Assembly: GCA_046155285.1 (NCBI GenBank)
Contig: JBJXEA010000017.1
Coordinates: forward strand, 1-64,000
Direction: 5' to 3'
DNA from: CAILHX01 sp046155285
GTDB taxonomy: Bacteria; Pseudomonadota; Gammaproteobacteria; Burkholderiales; Methylophilaceae
DNA length: 64,000 nt
This document shows, one piece after another, positions 17,131-25,046 of the stretch. The translations under genes and the position numbers were made by a program. The notes under the pieces are model-generated. The model ran no database searches, was not told the origin of the DNA, and worked only from the letters and a program-made list of their open reading frames with translations. The stretch's first letter is position 1, and each line of letters starts with the position of its first letter.

Positions 17131-17427
17131 TTAGTGGGTGCTTTGCGGAATCATTTCCAACACGCCATACAAACTGGCGAGACTGACTATGGATGGGGGC
17201 AATCCGCTGTATTTCAAGCTCACTTGGCGGCTATTAGCCACGCGCAGCCATTCCAGCATCAAGCTAATCGCCGAAGAGTCAGCATCACCAACAGCGCTTA
17301 AATCCAACTCCAGCGCCTGTCCGCTCGTCAGCAGCGGCAATGAGGCATCAAGCAGCGCACTAGCGGTATCCACCGTCATCGCACTGTGGACAATCAATTT
17401 CCCGCCTTGCTGCTCTACCAGAGTCAT
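17131..17427 (-). CDS. mlaB: MlaB-like STAS-domain protein
   Basis: Small STAS protein (98 residues) that binds MlaF and stabilises the phospholipid transport complex. The conserved LDLSAVGDADSSAISLMLEW holds the STAS aspartate and serine. Low overall conservation is normal for MlaB, and position as last gene of mlaFEDCB supports the call. Confidence 0.88.
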   Translation of the reverse strand: MTLVEQQGGKLIVHSAMTVDTASALLDASLPLLTSGQALELDLSAVGDADSSAISLMLEWLRVANSRQVSLKYSGLPPSIVSLASLYGVLEMIPQSTH

Positions 17428-18056
17428 CAGCTTTTTTCCTGCCTCTTAGCGAGTAGCTGCTGATTTTTATCCACCAGCTTTTGAATCACGACATCCAAAC
17501 TTCCTTGCCTTAGATCAGGAGCGAACTGGCCTTTGTAATTGGTCACCATGCTGATGCCATCAATCTTCACGTCATACACTTTCCAAGCGTCATCCTTTTT
17601 TTCCATTGAGTAGTCAATAGGAATAGGTGGGCCGCCGGGTTGTACTATTTGTGTCCTGACCACCACTTCGGTATCACCGGCAGCGGCACGCAGAGGTTTG
17701 TATTCAATGACCTGATTACGATACTTAGCCAGCGCAGAAGAATAAGTGCGCACCAACAGATTACGAAACTCGGTCTGAAACTTGTCTTTTTGCTCGTCGC
17801 TGGCCTTCACCCAAGCCCGCCCCAGCACCATGCGCGACATCCGCTCAAAATTGAAATGCGGCACAATCTTCTCTTGCGTGATTGCCACGATTTTCTGTGT
17901 ATCACCAGCCTGGATGTCTTTATCTTTTCTGACGATTTCCAGCACTTCATTAGCGGTGCTCTTCACCATCACATCGGGTGCAATCACATCACCAGCCACT
18001 GCCAGTTGAGTCGCAGCCAACAACGATGCGGCTGTTAATAATGTCGCTAACTTCAT
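17427..18056 (-). CDS. mlaC: Phospholipid-binding periplasmic protein MlaC
   Basis: Periplasmic shuttle moving phospholipids between the outer-membrane MlaA complex and MlaFEDB. It has a signal peptide (about residues 1-21, ending AVAG) and the family core FERMSRMVLGRAWVKASDEQ and VYDVKIDGISMVTNYKGQF. 209 residues. mlaA is not in the window. Confidence 0.94.
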   Translation of the reverse strand: MKLATLLTAASLLAATQLAVAGDVIAPDVMVKSTANEVLEIVRKDKDIQAGDTQKIVAITQEKIVPHFNFERMSRMVLGRAWVKASDEQKDKFQTEFRNLLVRTYSSALAKYRNQVIEYKPLRAAAGDTEVVVRTQIVQPGGPPIPIDYSMEKKDDAWKVYDVKIDGISMVTNYKGQFAPDLRQGSLDVVIQKLVDKNQQLLAKRQEKS

Positions 18057-18058
18057 TC

Positions 18059-18547
18059 TTAATCTGCTTTCTTGTCTTGTTTGCCATCAGCGCCGTCAGA
18101 GGCTTTGCTGTAAAGGAATTGGCTGATGAGTTTTTCTAAAACAACAGCACCTTGCGTGAGCTGGATTTTATCACCATTCTTCAACATCTTTTCTTCACCG
18201 CCCGCCTCCAGCCCGACGTACTGCTCGCCCAGCAAGCCAGAAGTCAGAATGCTGGCATTGGTTTCGGTGTCAAAGTGGTAGCGTGTATCAAGGTGCAGGG
18301 TCACCAAGGCCTCTTTTTTCTCGTCGTCGAAAGCTATGCTATCCACTCGTCCTACCACCACGCCTGCGCTTTTGACCGGTGCGCGTGGCTTCAAGCTACC
18401 CACGTTGTCAAAATAGGCGGTGACCGCATAAGTATCACCAACGCTGGACGTGGTCAGATTGCCTACCTTCATCGCCAGCCCCAGCAACGCCACAAAACCC
18501 AGCGCTACGAATATGCCCACCCATAAATCTATTTTTGCTCGATTCAT
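18059..18547 (-). CDS. mlaD: MCE-domain protein MlaD
   Basis: Inner-membrane-anchored substrate-binding ring subunit. One N-terminal helix (VGIFVALGFVALLGLAM) is followed by an MCE domain with YFDNVGSLKPRAPVKSAGV and LLGEQYVGLEAGG. 162 residues, a single MCE domain as in E. coli MlaD. Confidence 0.96.
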   Translation of the reverse strand: MNRAKIDLWVGIFVALGFVALLGLAMKVGNLTTSSVGDTYAVTAYFDNVGSLKPRAPVKSAGVVVGRVDSIAFDDEKKEALVTLHLDTRYHFDTETNASILTSGLLGEQYVGLEAGGEEKMLKNGDKIQLTQGAVVLEKLISQFLYSKASDGADGKQDKKAD

Positions 18548-18557
18548 TTCAAACTCC

Positions 18558-19346
18558 CTAGCTCAACATAAACGCTGTCAACACGAAATCCAAACCCAGC
18601 ACTGCCAACGATGAAATCACCACGGTTCTAGTAGTGGCGCGGCTCACGCCTTCTGCGGTGGGCGGTGCGTCGTAACCTTCAAATAGCGCGATGATGGTAC
18701 AGGCAACGCCGAAAACCATACTCTTGATGACACCATTCATGATGTCATCGCGCCAATCCACGCTGGATTGCATCTGCGACCAAAACGCACCGTTATCCAC
18801 ACCTATCAACTGCACCGCCACCAGATAGCCCCCAAACACCCCCATCATTGAGAATAAGGCCGCCAAAATCGGCATGGAAATTACTCCTGCCCAAAACCGC
18901 GGCGCTACCACGCGGGCGATGGGGTTGACCGCCATCATCTCCATCGCGGAAAGCTGCTCGGTGGCTTTCATCAAGCCGATTTCGGCGGTGATCGCCGTGC
19001 CGGCGCGTCCAGCAAACAGCAGCGCCGTCACCACCGGCCCCAGTTCGCGCACCAAAGCCAGCGCCACCAGCACGCCCACAGCCTCGGAAGAACCATAGCG
19101 CTGCAAGGTGTTATAGCCCTGCAAACCCAACACCATGCCCACAAACAGAGCAGACACCAGAATAATAATCAGCGACAGCACGCCGGTAAAATAGATTTCG
19201 CGGATCACCAACGGAAAGCGGCGGAAACTCTCGCCCGACATTTTCAGCGCATACAAGAAAAAGCGCGTGCCATAACCCAGCCGCAGCACGCCTTCTACGA
19301 CTGCATGGCCGATGCTGCTTAGCGTGGCTGTGAGTTTACTAAGCAC
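18558..19346 (-). CDS. mlaE: Phospholipid ABC transporter permease MlaE
   Basis: Permease of the Mla complex with about five membrane helices and the family signature LVRELGPVVTALLFAGRAGT, AEIGLMKATEQLSAMEMM. The frame is open to 19430. Two starts are credible: ATG at 19364 and GTG at 19346. I chose the GTG because CAGGA lies eight bases upstream and it gives about 262 residues, the usual size. Both overlap the mlaF stop. Confidence 0.93.
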   Translation of the reverse strand: MLSKLTATLSSIGHAVVEGVLRLGYGTRFFLYALKMSGESFRRFPLVIREIYFTGVLSLIIILVSALFVGMVLGLQGYNTLQRYGSSEAVGVLVALALVRELGPVVTALLFAGRAGTAITAEIGLMKATEQLSAMEMMAVNPIARVVAPRFWAGVISMPILAALFSMMGVFGGYLVAVQLIGVDNGAFWSQMQSSVDWRDDIMNGVIKSMVFGVACTIIALFEGYDAPPTAEGVSRATTRTVVISSLAVLGLDFVLTAFMLS

Positions 19347-20160
19347 TGAGCATATCCTGCGCATAATCCGGCGCGGCGTAGTGGAACGGCACCGGTCCAT
19401 CGGCTTCGCCGTGCACAAATTGGTGTACAAACGGCACAGCAGATTGACTCAATTCCTGCGGAGAACCTTCGGCCACCACCTTGCCAGCCGAGACGAAATA
19501 GACATAATCTACAAACGAAAACGCTTCATGCACATCATGCGTCACCACGATGGAAGTCGCCCCCAGCGCGTCATTCAGGCGACGTATCAAATTCGCAATT
19601 ACGCCCATAGAAATCGGGTCGAGACCCGCAAACGGCTCGTCGTACATAATGATTTGCGGGTCTAGCGCCACTGCGCGTGCCAAAGCCACGCGCCGCGCCA
19701 TACCGCCGGAAAGCTCCGCAGGCATCAAATCCCGCGCCCCGCGCAGCCCGACCGCATTGAGTTTAAGCAGCACCAAGTCGCGGATGATGACTTCCGGCAG
19801 ATTGGTGTTCTCACGCATAGGAAAAGCCACGTTATCGAACACTGACAAATCGGTGAACAGCGCGCCAAACTGGAACAACATCCCCATCTTGCGCCGCAGC
19901 AGATAGATGCCGTCGTCATCCTGCTCATGGACGATTTTGCCATCCACTTTTACGCAACCCGATTGCGGCTTTAACTGACCGCCAATCAAGCGTAACAAGG
20001 TCGTTTTGCCAGAGCCAGAACCGCCCATAATCGCCACCACCTTGCCCGCCGGAAAGCGCATATTGATGCCTTGGTGCAATAGGCGGTTGTTGTAGCCGAA
20101 AGAGAGGTTCTCAATCTCGACGATGTTGTTGTTCAGGGGGGCACTCATGGTGGCAAGCAT
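19339..20160 (-). CDS. mlaF: Phospholipid ABC transporter ATPase MlaF
   Basis: ATPase driving the Mla complex. Walker A GGSGSGKTTLLRL, signature LSGGMARRVALARA, Walker B IIMYDEPFAGLDP, and H-loop VVTHDVHEAFSF are intact. A second ATG at 20148 (MSAPLNNNIVEIE) could be the true start; no ribosome binding site clearly decides. First gene of mlaFEDCB and the end of the long minus-strand block. Confidence 0.96.
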   Translation of the reverse strand: MLATMSAPLNNNIVEIENLSFGYNNRLLHQGINMRFPAGKVVAIMGGSGSGKTTLLRLIGGQLKPQSGCVKVDGKIVHEQDDDGIYLLRRKMGMLFQFGALFTDLSVFDNVAFPMRENTNLPEVIIRDLVLLKLNAVGLRGARDLMPAELSGGMARRVALARAVALDPQIIMYDEPFAGLDPISMGVIANLIRRLNDALGATSIVVTHDVHEAFSFVDYVYFVSAGKVVAEGSPQELSQSAVPFVHQFVHGEADGPVPFHYAAPDYAQDMLSA

Positions 20161-20195
20161 TTTAATCGAAATACGGCTGATATGGCAGGAACAAA

Positions 20196-20615
20196 CTAAG
20201 ACGAAAACCAGTTTTCCACTTGCAGCCCAGCAAAGTACTGAAAATCAGCCACATTGCGCGTTACCAACACCAAGTCATTGGTGGCAGCAATCGCGGCGAT
20301 TTCGCCATCAGTGCGCGGCGCGGGCTTGCCCAGTTGAGCCAATCGCGCCCGTTCACGGCCTAACCACAAAGCACAACGTGCATCAAAAGGCAGAATAACG
20401 AAACGACTGCTCACCCCTTCTAGCCAGCGTTGCAACATATCGCGCTTGGCAGATGGCGCAAGTCGCGCAATGCCGAAGACCAATTCCTCCAGACAGGGTG
20501 CTGCAACCGCGCATACCAATTGATGCGCTTGCACATTCTTCTCAACCATAGGGTCTGGCTGGCGCTTGGCAAGCTCGGACAGCGCATTGGTATCCAGCAA
20601 ATAAGTCGCCGTCAC
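20196..20615 (-). CDS. PIN-domain toxin (VapC/FitB-like)
   Basis: Predicted ribonuclease toxin. PIN-domain acidic residues are in YLLDTNALSEL (D8), EELVFGIARL, DGEIAAIAATN and VTRNVADFQYF. 139 residues, normal. It starts with GTG overlapping the antitoxin stop (GTGA), so the two are translationally coupled. The RNA target cannot be read from the sequence. Confidence 0.93.
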   Translation of the reverse strand: MTATYLLDTNALSELAKRQPDPMVEKNVQAHQLVCAVAAPCLEELVFGIARLAPSAKRDMLQRWLEGVSSRFVILPFDARCALWLGRERARLAQLGKPAPRTDGEIAAIAATNDLVLVTRNVADFQYFAGLQVENWFSS

Positions 20616-20893
20616 AGCAAAGCTTCTACTTGGCGGCTACTGTTATCGCGCACATTCTCAAACTCACCACCATCAGCGAAAGCCGTGTCTTGAGCTTGCA
20701 TCTCACGCCGCCACTCATGCAAGAAATCAGCGAAGCCAGTTTGTGGCGCTTGCAAACGTGCAAATTCGCGCTCCGAAAGTAACACCGCGACCGGATGACC
20801 GCGCCGCGTGATATGCACAGGCTCGCCCAACTCGGCTTGCTGAATTAAATTTGGCAGATTGTTTTTGGCTTGTGCAACTGAGGCTAATGACAT
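20612..20893 (-). CDS. Phd/YefM-family antitoxin
   Basis: Antitoxin partner of the PIN toxin. The N-terminal DNA-binding/dimer part reads MSLASVAQAKNNLPNLIQQA, then HITRRGHPVAVLLSEREFARL, the Phd/YefM signature. The C-terminal third, rich in charged residues, should bind the toxin. I use the ATG at 20893 because AGGAG lies six bases upstream; a TTG six bases earlier is also in frame. 93 residues. A perfect 16-bp palindrome abuts the ribosome binding site. Confidence 0.92.
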   Translation of the reverse strand: MSLASVAQAKNNLPNLIQQAELGEPVHITRRGHPVAVLLSEREFARLQAPQTGFADFLHEWRREMQAQDTAFADGGEFENVRDNSSRQVEALL

Positions 20894-20902
20894 GAGCAAC
20901 TC

Positions 20903-20918
20903 CTAAATAGCTATTTAG
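20903..20918. promoter_or_regulatory. Perfect palindrome, candidate antitoxin operator
   Basis: CTAAATAGCTATTTAG is a perfect 16-bp palindrome ending at the antitoxin's AGGAG, 9 bp upstream of the ATG. Phd/YefM-type antitoxins repress their own promoter by binding such palindromes, so this is the expected operator; no binding data are available. Confidence 0.65.
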
Positions 20919-20988
20919 ATGGCCATCATAGACTCGTTGCTTGGCTGATGCAAGCTTAGTTGTTAGGTAGGGCGAATGAGCGTAGCCA

Positions 20989-21076
20989 GTAGCCCGCATG
21001 AAGCACAGCGTAATGCGGGGGAAGTGCAGGTTGACGTGGGGGTATCCCGAATTACGCTTCGCTGCATACAAGCTAC
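20989..21076. repeat. Inverted repeat between antitoxin and pilin genes
   Basis: Two imperfect 31-bp arms (20989-21019 and 21046-21076) begin GTAGCCCGCATGAAG and end CTGCATACAAGCTAC. They share GTAATnCGGG near the inner ends. A related single arm occurs at 33064-33099, so this is an intergenic repeat family and not gene-specific. Confidence 0.8.
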
Positions 21077-21110
21077 GTTTGCTGAGTAAAGATGCCAGAA
21101 AAAGGACAAC

Positions 21111-21136
21111 AAAAAACCCGCCGTAGCGGGTTTTTT
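21111..21136 (-). terminator. Terminator after the pilin gene
   Basis: AAAAAACCCGC-CGTA-GCGGGTTTTTT is a short GC stem flanked by A and T runs, 24 bases past the pilin stop. It is symmetric and could stop transcription from either side. Confidence 0.88.
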
Positions 21137-21159
21137 GTTGGTTCAACCTTACAACAACC

Positions 21160-21837
21160 TTAGAAGCCTAAGCAAACCGTATGCAGCGCACTTTCACTCA
21201 CAATGGCGTCTGAAGGCGCACTAGCTGCTACGACAGGTTCAATTCTTGCACGTACAGAGCCAGTTTGCGGATTGCCATCATCAATGGTTACGTCAATCTG
21301 CTTGGCCAGTTTACCGGTGATACCTGCCGTACAGGCGGCAAACGTACCTTCAAAGTTGGCATCGCTAATACCGAAACCAGTAGCTCCTTTAAAGAATAAC
21401 ATACTTGATATGCCCATTTGACCACCATCTGAATTTCTTGGAATGTAAGCTGCTGCTTGAGCGGCAGTACCAAACAATGGTGAACCTTGAGCTAATCCAG
21501 ACATACGTACATGCTGCCAAAACAAATAAGTTTCGTCCGTATTCGTCAAAGAATTCCAAGCACCTTCAAGCTGGGCATTACCCGCAGTGCCGCCAGTAGT
21601 TGCTAGCGTTGAATTAAGAATATGTGTAGTCACCAAGATATCATCACCAGGCAAGGCGCGGAATTTATCTTGATAGCCATACACCATAATCTGCATGGCC
21701 TTCAGTTCATTCGCCATGCTTTTTACCTTAGCGTTGGTAATCAGTTCTTGACCCTTCAACACGCCACCCAATAACAGGCCGATAATCACCAGCACGATGG
21801 CCAGTTCGATCAGCGTAAAACCAGATTGCTTTTTCAT
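21160..21837 (-). CDS. Type IV pilin-like protein (orphan)
   Basis: Prepilin with leader MKKQSG cleaved before FTLIELAIVLVIIGLLLGG; the G(-1), F(+1) and E(+5) residues needed by prepilin peptidase are present. The 225-residue protein has a long globular part with two cysteines in the last 60 residues, possibly a disulfide. I chose the ATG at 21837 since AGGA lies eight bases upstream; an in-frame ATG at 21852 has no such site. No pilus assembly genes are nearby. A sigma54-type promoter lies about 85 bases upstream (21922-21937), the same control as pilA in Pseudomonas. It could be a major pilin or a minor pseudopilin. Confidence 0.9.
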   Translation of the reverse strand: MKKQSGFTLIELAIVLVIIGLLLGGVLKGQELITNAKVKSMANELKAMQIMVYGYQDKFRALPGDDILVTTHILNSTLATTGGTAGNAQLEGAWNSLTNTDETYLFWQHVRMSGLAQGSPLFGTAAQAAAYIPRNSDGGQMGISSMLFFKGATGFGISDANFEGTFAACTAGITGKLAKQIDVTIDDGNPQTGSVRARIEPVVAASAPSDAIVSESALHTVCLGF

Positions 21838-21921
21838 TTGTGCTATCCTCATTTCAAGTTAAAAAAATCACAGAATTCTTGTTGCATCCGAACAACGCAA
21901 CGCGCCATTTGATTAATACAA

Positions 21922-21937
21922 AGCAAAGCCTGTGCCA
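21922..21937 (-). promoter_or_regulatory. Sigma54 (RpoN) promoter of the pilin gene
   Basis: The minus strand reads TGGCACAGGCTTTGCT, a full match to TGGCAC-N5-TTGCW with the -24 GG and -12 GC twelve bases apart. Transcription would start near 21910, leaving a leader of about 70 bases before the pilin ATG. RpoN is encoded at 56891-58342. Confidence 0.8.
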
Positions 21938-22060
21938 GAATTATTTATTGATTTAACCTGTTGATTAAATATGAATAAACTTTATTTAATGTCGAACATG
22001 CAACAGTGGGACTGTCAGATTCTCAACACTTTTGTTGGGGATCTGACAAGTTCCACCAAA

Positions 22061-22153
22061 CTCCTTCCCCTTTTCAGGGGGAAGGCTGGGATGGGGGTTC
22101 AATCGATGACACACTTTACCCCCACCCTAGCCCTCCCCCTGAAAAGGGGAGGG
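22061..22153. repeat. GC-rich inverted repeat upstream of the histidine kinase
   Basis: Arms of about 36 bp, starting CTTCCCCTTTTCAGGGGGA and ending CCCCTGAAAAGGGGAGGG, flank a ~20-bp centre. The sequence ends only 23 bases before the kinase ATG, so it must lie in the kinase leader or promoter. Similar CCCCCACCCTAG...CCCCTGAAAAGGGG repeats are common intergenic elements in proteobacteria. Confidence 0.82.
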
Positions 22154-22176
22154 AATAAAACCAGAGGGTATTGCCT

Positions 22177-23853
22177 ATGCTAGACCGCCTGTTAGCCATC
22201 CCCTACCCGTGGGAACTCAGTCTGATGCTGCTGACGCTGCATGCCGCGCTGCTGGCTGACCCTGGCAGCGGTTTGGCACTGGCGGCACTGACCGCGCACT
22301 ATGGTTTGTTCTTGTTATGGCAACCCATCTGGCGCACTGAAGAGCAATTAAGCCCAGCAACGGCTGGGTTATTCTTGGTGGGTGGTATTGTTTTGGTGGC
22401 GGGTATCAGTCCATGGTTTTTTGCGTTTTGGCTGGCGCTTTTGATAGGTTTGCTGGGCGGGCGTGTTTCTTCCAGTAAAGCCGCGCAGGAGCGCACCGCT
22501 TATCTGATGGCGGCCATTTATTTGATAGGCATGCTGTTAATTTGGGTAGAGCCGCGTCTACTTACTAGGGCTGCGGATACTAGCAACCTCAACTGGCTGG
22601 CGGAATACGTGCTGCCGTTGTTGCCAGCATGCTTGCTGTTCCTCAAAACGGTGGGCAGCAAAGACCCCACCGGTTCGCTGGATTTCTTTTACAGCCTGAT
22701 GCTGTTCCTGTTGACTTTGATTTTGGTACTGGGCAGCTTCGTGATTGAGTCTGTCGCTCACATAGAATACTCGATAGCCTTGCTGCGCGTGCTGTTTTCC
22801 ATTGCCTTGGCGCTGCTGGCGTTGTCATGGCTGTGGGATCCACGTGCTGGATTTTCTGGGTTGGGGCAGCTGCTTTCGCGCTACCTGTTAAGCGTGGGCA
22901 TGCCGTTTGAGCAATGGTTGCACCGCGTCGCCGCCAGTGCAGAAAATGAAAACAGCGCTTCCGAATTCCTCAACGCGGCGGTAGACGAACTGCAAACCCT
23001 GCCCTGGGTGATGGGCGGCACGTGGCGCACCGAGGCGGGGCGCGGCATGTTTGGCGTCACCTCAAATCACCGCGCCGAATTCACCTACCGCAACTTCAGT
23101 CTCACGCTATTCACCCGCTGGCGCTTGAGTCCGGCGTTGATTTTGCATATCAAACTGCTGGTGCAGATTCTGGGTGAGTTTTACGAATCCAAGCTGCGCG
23201 AGGAGCAAATGCGTAGCGTGGCCTATATGCAGGCGGTGTATGAAACCGGCGCGCGACTCACGCATGACATCAAGAATTTGCTGCAATCCCTGAGCGTGCT
23301 GTGTGTGGCGGCGGAGCGTGAGGGCGATGACCAAGCCTTAGTGGCGTTGATTCAGCGCCAGTTACCGCAGCTCACGCAACGCCTGCAAGTCACGCTGAAT
23401 AAGCTGCAAGCGCCTAAAACTGCGGCGATTGAGATGGTGAATGCGACGACTTGGTGGAAGCGCCTGCGCCAACGCTATAAAGATTCGGAGATTGAGTTTT
23501 CATCACACCGCATTCCAGCTGGGACGGAAGTACCAGTGGAGTTGTTTGATTCGGTGGCAGAAAACCTGCTGCAAAACGCGCTGGATAAGCGCCGTAATTA
23601 TCCGAGCATTAAAATCAACGCCGAATTTTCAGTAGAAAACATGCCCACGCTAACGGTGACCGACGACGGACTGGCGATAGAAGAAGACATCGCCAAGCAA
23701 ATGTTCAAAGCTGCGCTACCTTCTAGCACGGGGTTAGGCATTGGGCTTTATCATGCTTCTCGGCAGGCGAAGTACGTGGGATATGCACTATCGCTGACGC
23801 AGAACCGCAAGGGTGAGGTGTGCTTTACGCTGGAGAAGGCGATGTTTAATTGA
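22177..23853 (+). CDS. Membrane sensor histidine kinase (orphan)
   Basis: A 558-residue sensor kinase. The first ~220 residues hold about seven hydrophobic segments, followed by a soluble, possibly GAF-like region, then the histidine box TGARLTHDIKNLLQSLSVL near residue 365. The ATPase domain has an N-box ENLLQNALDKRRNY, a G1-like TVTDDGLAIEED and a G2 STGLGIGLYHASRQA. The HDIKNL type of H-box resembles PrsK-like kinases, which pair with sigma54 activators. No response regulator lies nearby. It is divergent from a sigma54-controlled pilin gene, a PilS-like arrangement. ATG at 22177 chosen; the TTG before it lacks support. Confidence 0.85.
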   Translation: MLDRLLAIPYPWELSLMLLTLHAALLADPGSGLALAALTAHYGLFLLWQPIWRTEEQLSPATAGLFLVGGIVLVAGISPWFFAFWLALLIGLLGGRVSSSKAAQERTAYLMAAIYLIGMLLIWVEPRLLTRAADTSNLNWLAEYVLPLLPACLLFLKTVGSKDPTGSLDFFYSLMLFLLTLILVLGSFVIESVAHIEYSIALLRVLFSIALALLALSWLWDPRAGFSGLGQLLSRYLLSVGMPFEQWLHRVAASAENENSASEFLNAAVDELQTLPWVMGGTWRTEAGRGMFGVTSNHRAEFTYRNFSLTLFTRWRLSPALILHIKLLVQILGEFYESKLREEQMRSVAYMQAVYETGARLTHDIKNLLQSLSVLCVAAEREGDDQALVALIQRQLPQLTQRLQVTLNKLQAPKTAAIEMVNATTWWKRLRQRYKDSEIEFSSHRIPAGTEVPVELFDSVAENLLQNALDKRRNYPSIKINAEFSVENMPTLTVTDDGLAIEEDIAKQMFKAALPSSTGLGIGLYHASRQAKYVGYALSLTQNRKGEVCFTLEKAMFN

Positions 23854-23860
23854 ATCGGGG

Positions 23861-23898
23861 CGAGGGCGCCCCTCCTACCCGTAGGAGCGCCGCCCTCG
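23861..23898. repeat. Hairpin between convergent kinase and ccsA genes
   Basis: CGAGGGCGCCCCTCCTAC, a CC spacer, then GTAGGAGCGCCGCCCTCG form an 18-bp stem with two mismatches. It sits in the 56-base gap between convergent genes and may act as a bidirectional transcription barrier, but lacks a T-run; it may equally be a dispersed GTAGGAGCG-type repeat. Confidence 0.7.
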
Positions 23899-23909
23899 GC
23901 GCGATGAAT

Positions 23910-25046
23910 TTACAACTCCCCGTAAGAATGCAGTCCACTCAAAAACATATTCACGCCCAAAAACGCAAACGTTGTCACCAGCAAACCCACCAGCGCCCAC
24001 CAAGCCAGCATACTGCCGCGCAAACCCTTCACCAACCTTAGATGCAGCCAAGCCGCATAGTTGAGCCACACAATGAGCGCCCAAGTTTCCTTGGGATCCC
24101 ACGACCAGTAGCCGCCCCAAGCTTCCGCTGCCCACATCGCGCCTAAAATCGTGGCGATGGTAAAGAAGGCAAAGCCGATGGAAATGGATTTGTACATGAG
24201 GTCATCCAGCACTTCCAACTTGGGCAAACGTGAGGCAAGAATTCCGCGCTCAGCCAGTAAATACGCGCTTGCCACCATCGCCGCTAGTGAAAAAGAGCCA
24301 TAACCGATGAAGTTGGCGGGGACGTGTATTTTCATCCAATAACTTTGTAGCGCAGGCACTAATGGTTGAATGCCATCCGCTTGGCGATCAAAGGTGTACC
24401 ACAGGATGAATCCCACGGCGGCGTTGACCACGATCAACACGAAACCGCCCAGTTGGCGCGTATTGAAGCGGTCTTCGTAGTGCAAATAGAGCAGCGAGGT
24501 TATCAGGCAGAACAGCACGAATACCTCGTACAGGTTGCTGATGGGAATGTGGCCAACCTCAGGTGCAATAAGGTAGGACTCGTACCAACGCACCATCAAG
24601 CCCACGAAGCCCATCAGCACTGCGCTCCAGGTCAGGCTGCTGGCGACTTTGGCAGAGAATTCTGAGCGCTTGAACATGGCAAACCAGTAGGTGAGCATGG
24701 CGAGGAAGAGCAGCACGTTCATCCACATGATGGCAGTCTTGCTGGCGAAGAAAAATCTGAGGAAAAACGCCGTGTCGCCACGTGCCGCATCGCCGTGATA
24801 TTGCGAAATGCCGAACAGACTTAAGCCGATGATGGTGAGCAGCAACACGCGCAACGGCTTCCAGCGCCATCCCAATCCGCCAAAGCCTATCACCGCGCCC
24901 ACCAAGAAACCTTGCTCGTAAGCATCCATGTGGCTGCCGTACTGGTTCAGCGCATAGCCCGCACCTAGCACCAGAATCAAGACATAGAGCCAATCAAACC
25001 ACGATAGGTTTTTCATGCTGGGTTTGTTACTTTGGTCAAAGCTCAT
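23910..25046 (-). CDS. ccsA: System II cytochrome c biogenesis protein CcsA (ResC/CcsB)
   Basis: Membrane haem-handling protein with about eight helices and the tryptophan-rich WGGYWSWDPKETWALIVWL motif near residue 315, which binds haem. Works with ResB to attach haem to apocytochromes c in the periplasm. The ATG at 25046 (MSFDQSNKPSMKNLSWF) overlaps the resB end; the frame stays open to 25082. About 378 residues. Likely substrates here are cytochrome c1 and c4. Confidence 0.95.
   Translation of the reverse strand: MSFDQSNKPSMKNLSWFDWLYVLILVLGAGYALNQYGSHMDAYEQGFLVGAVIGFGGLGWRWKPLRVLLLTIIGLSLFGISQYHGDAARGDTAFFLRFFFASKTAIMWMNVLLFLAMLTYWFAMFKRSEFSAKVASSLTWSAVLMGFVGLMVRWYESYLIAPEVGHIPISNLYEVFVLFCLITSLLYLHYEDRFNTRQLGGFVLIVVNAAVGFILWYTFDRQADGIQPLVPALQSYWMKIHVPANFIGYGSFSLAAMVASAYLLAERGILASRLPKLEVLDDLMYKSISIGFAFFTIATILGAMWAAEAWGGYWSWDPKETWALIVWLNYAAWLHLRLVKGLRGSMLAWWALVGLLVTTFAFLGVNMFLSGLHSYGEL

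Noticed and set aside
20727..21146. A 139-codon minus-strand frame across the antitoxin leader
   Set aside because: It runs through a repeat, the candidate operator and the antitoxin gene in another frame; no domain is visible.
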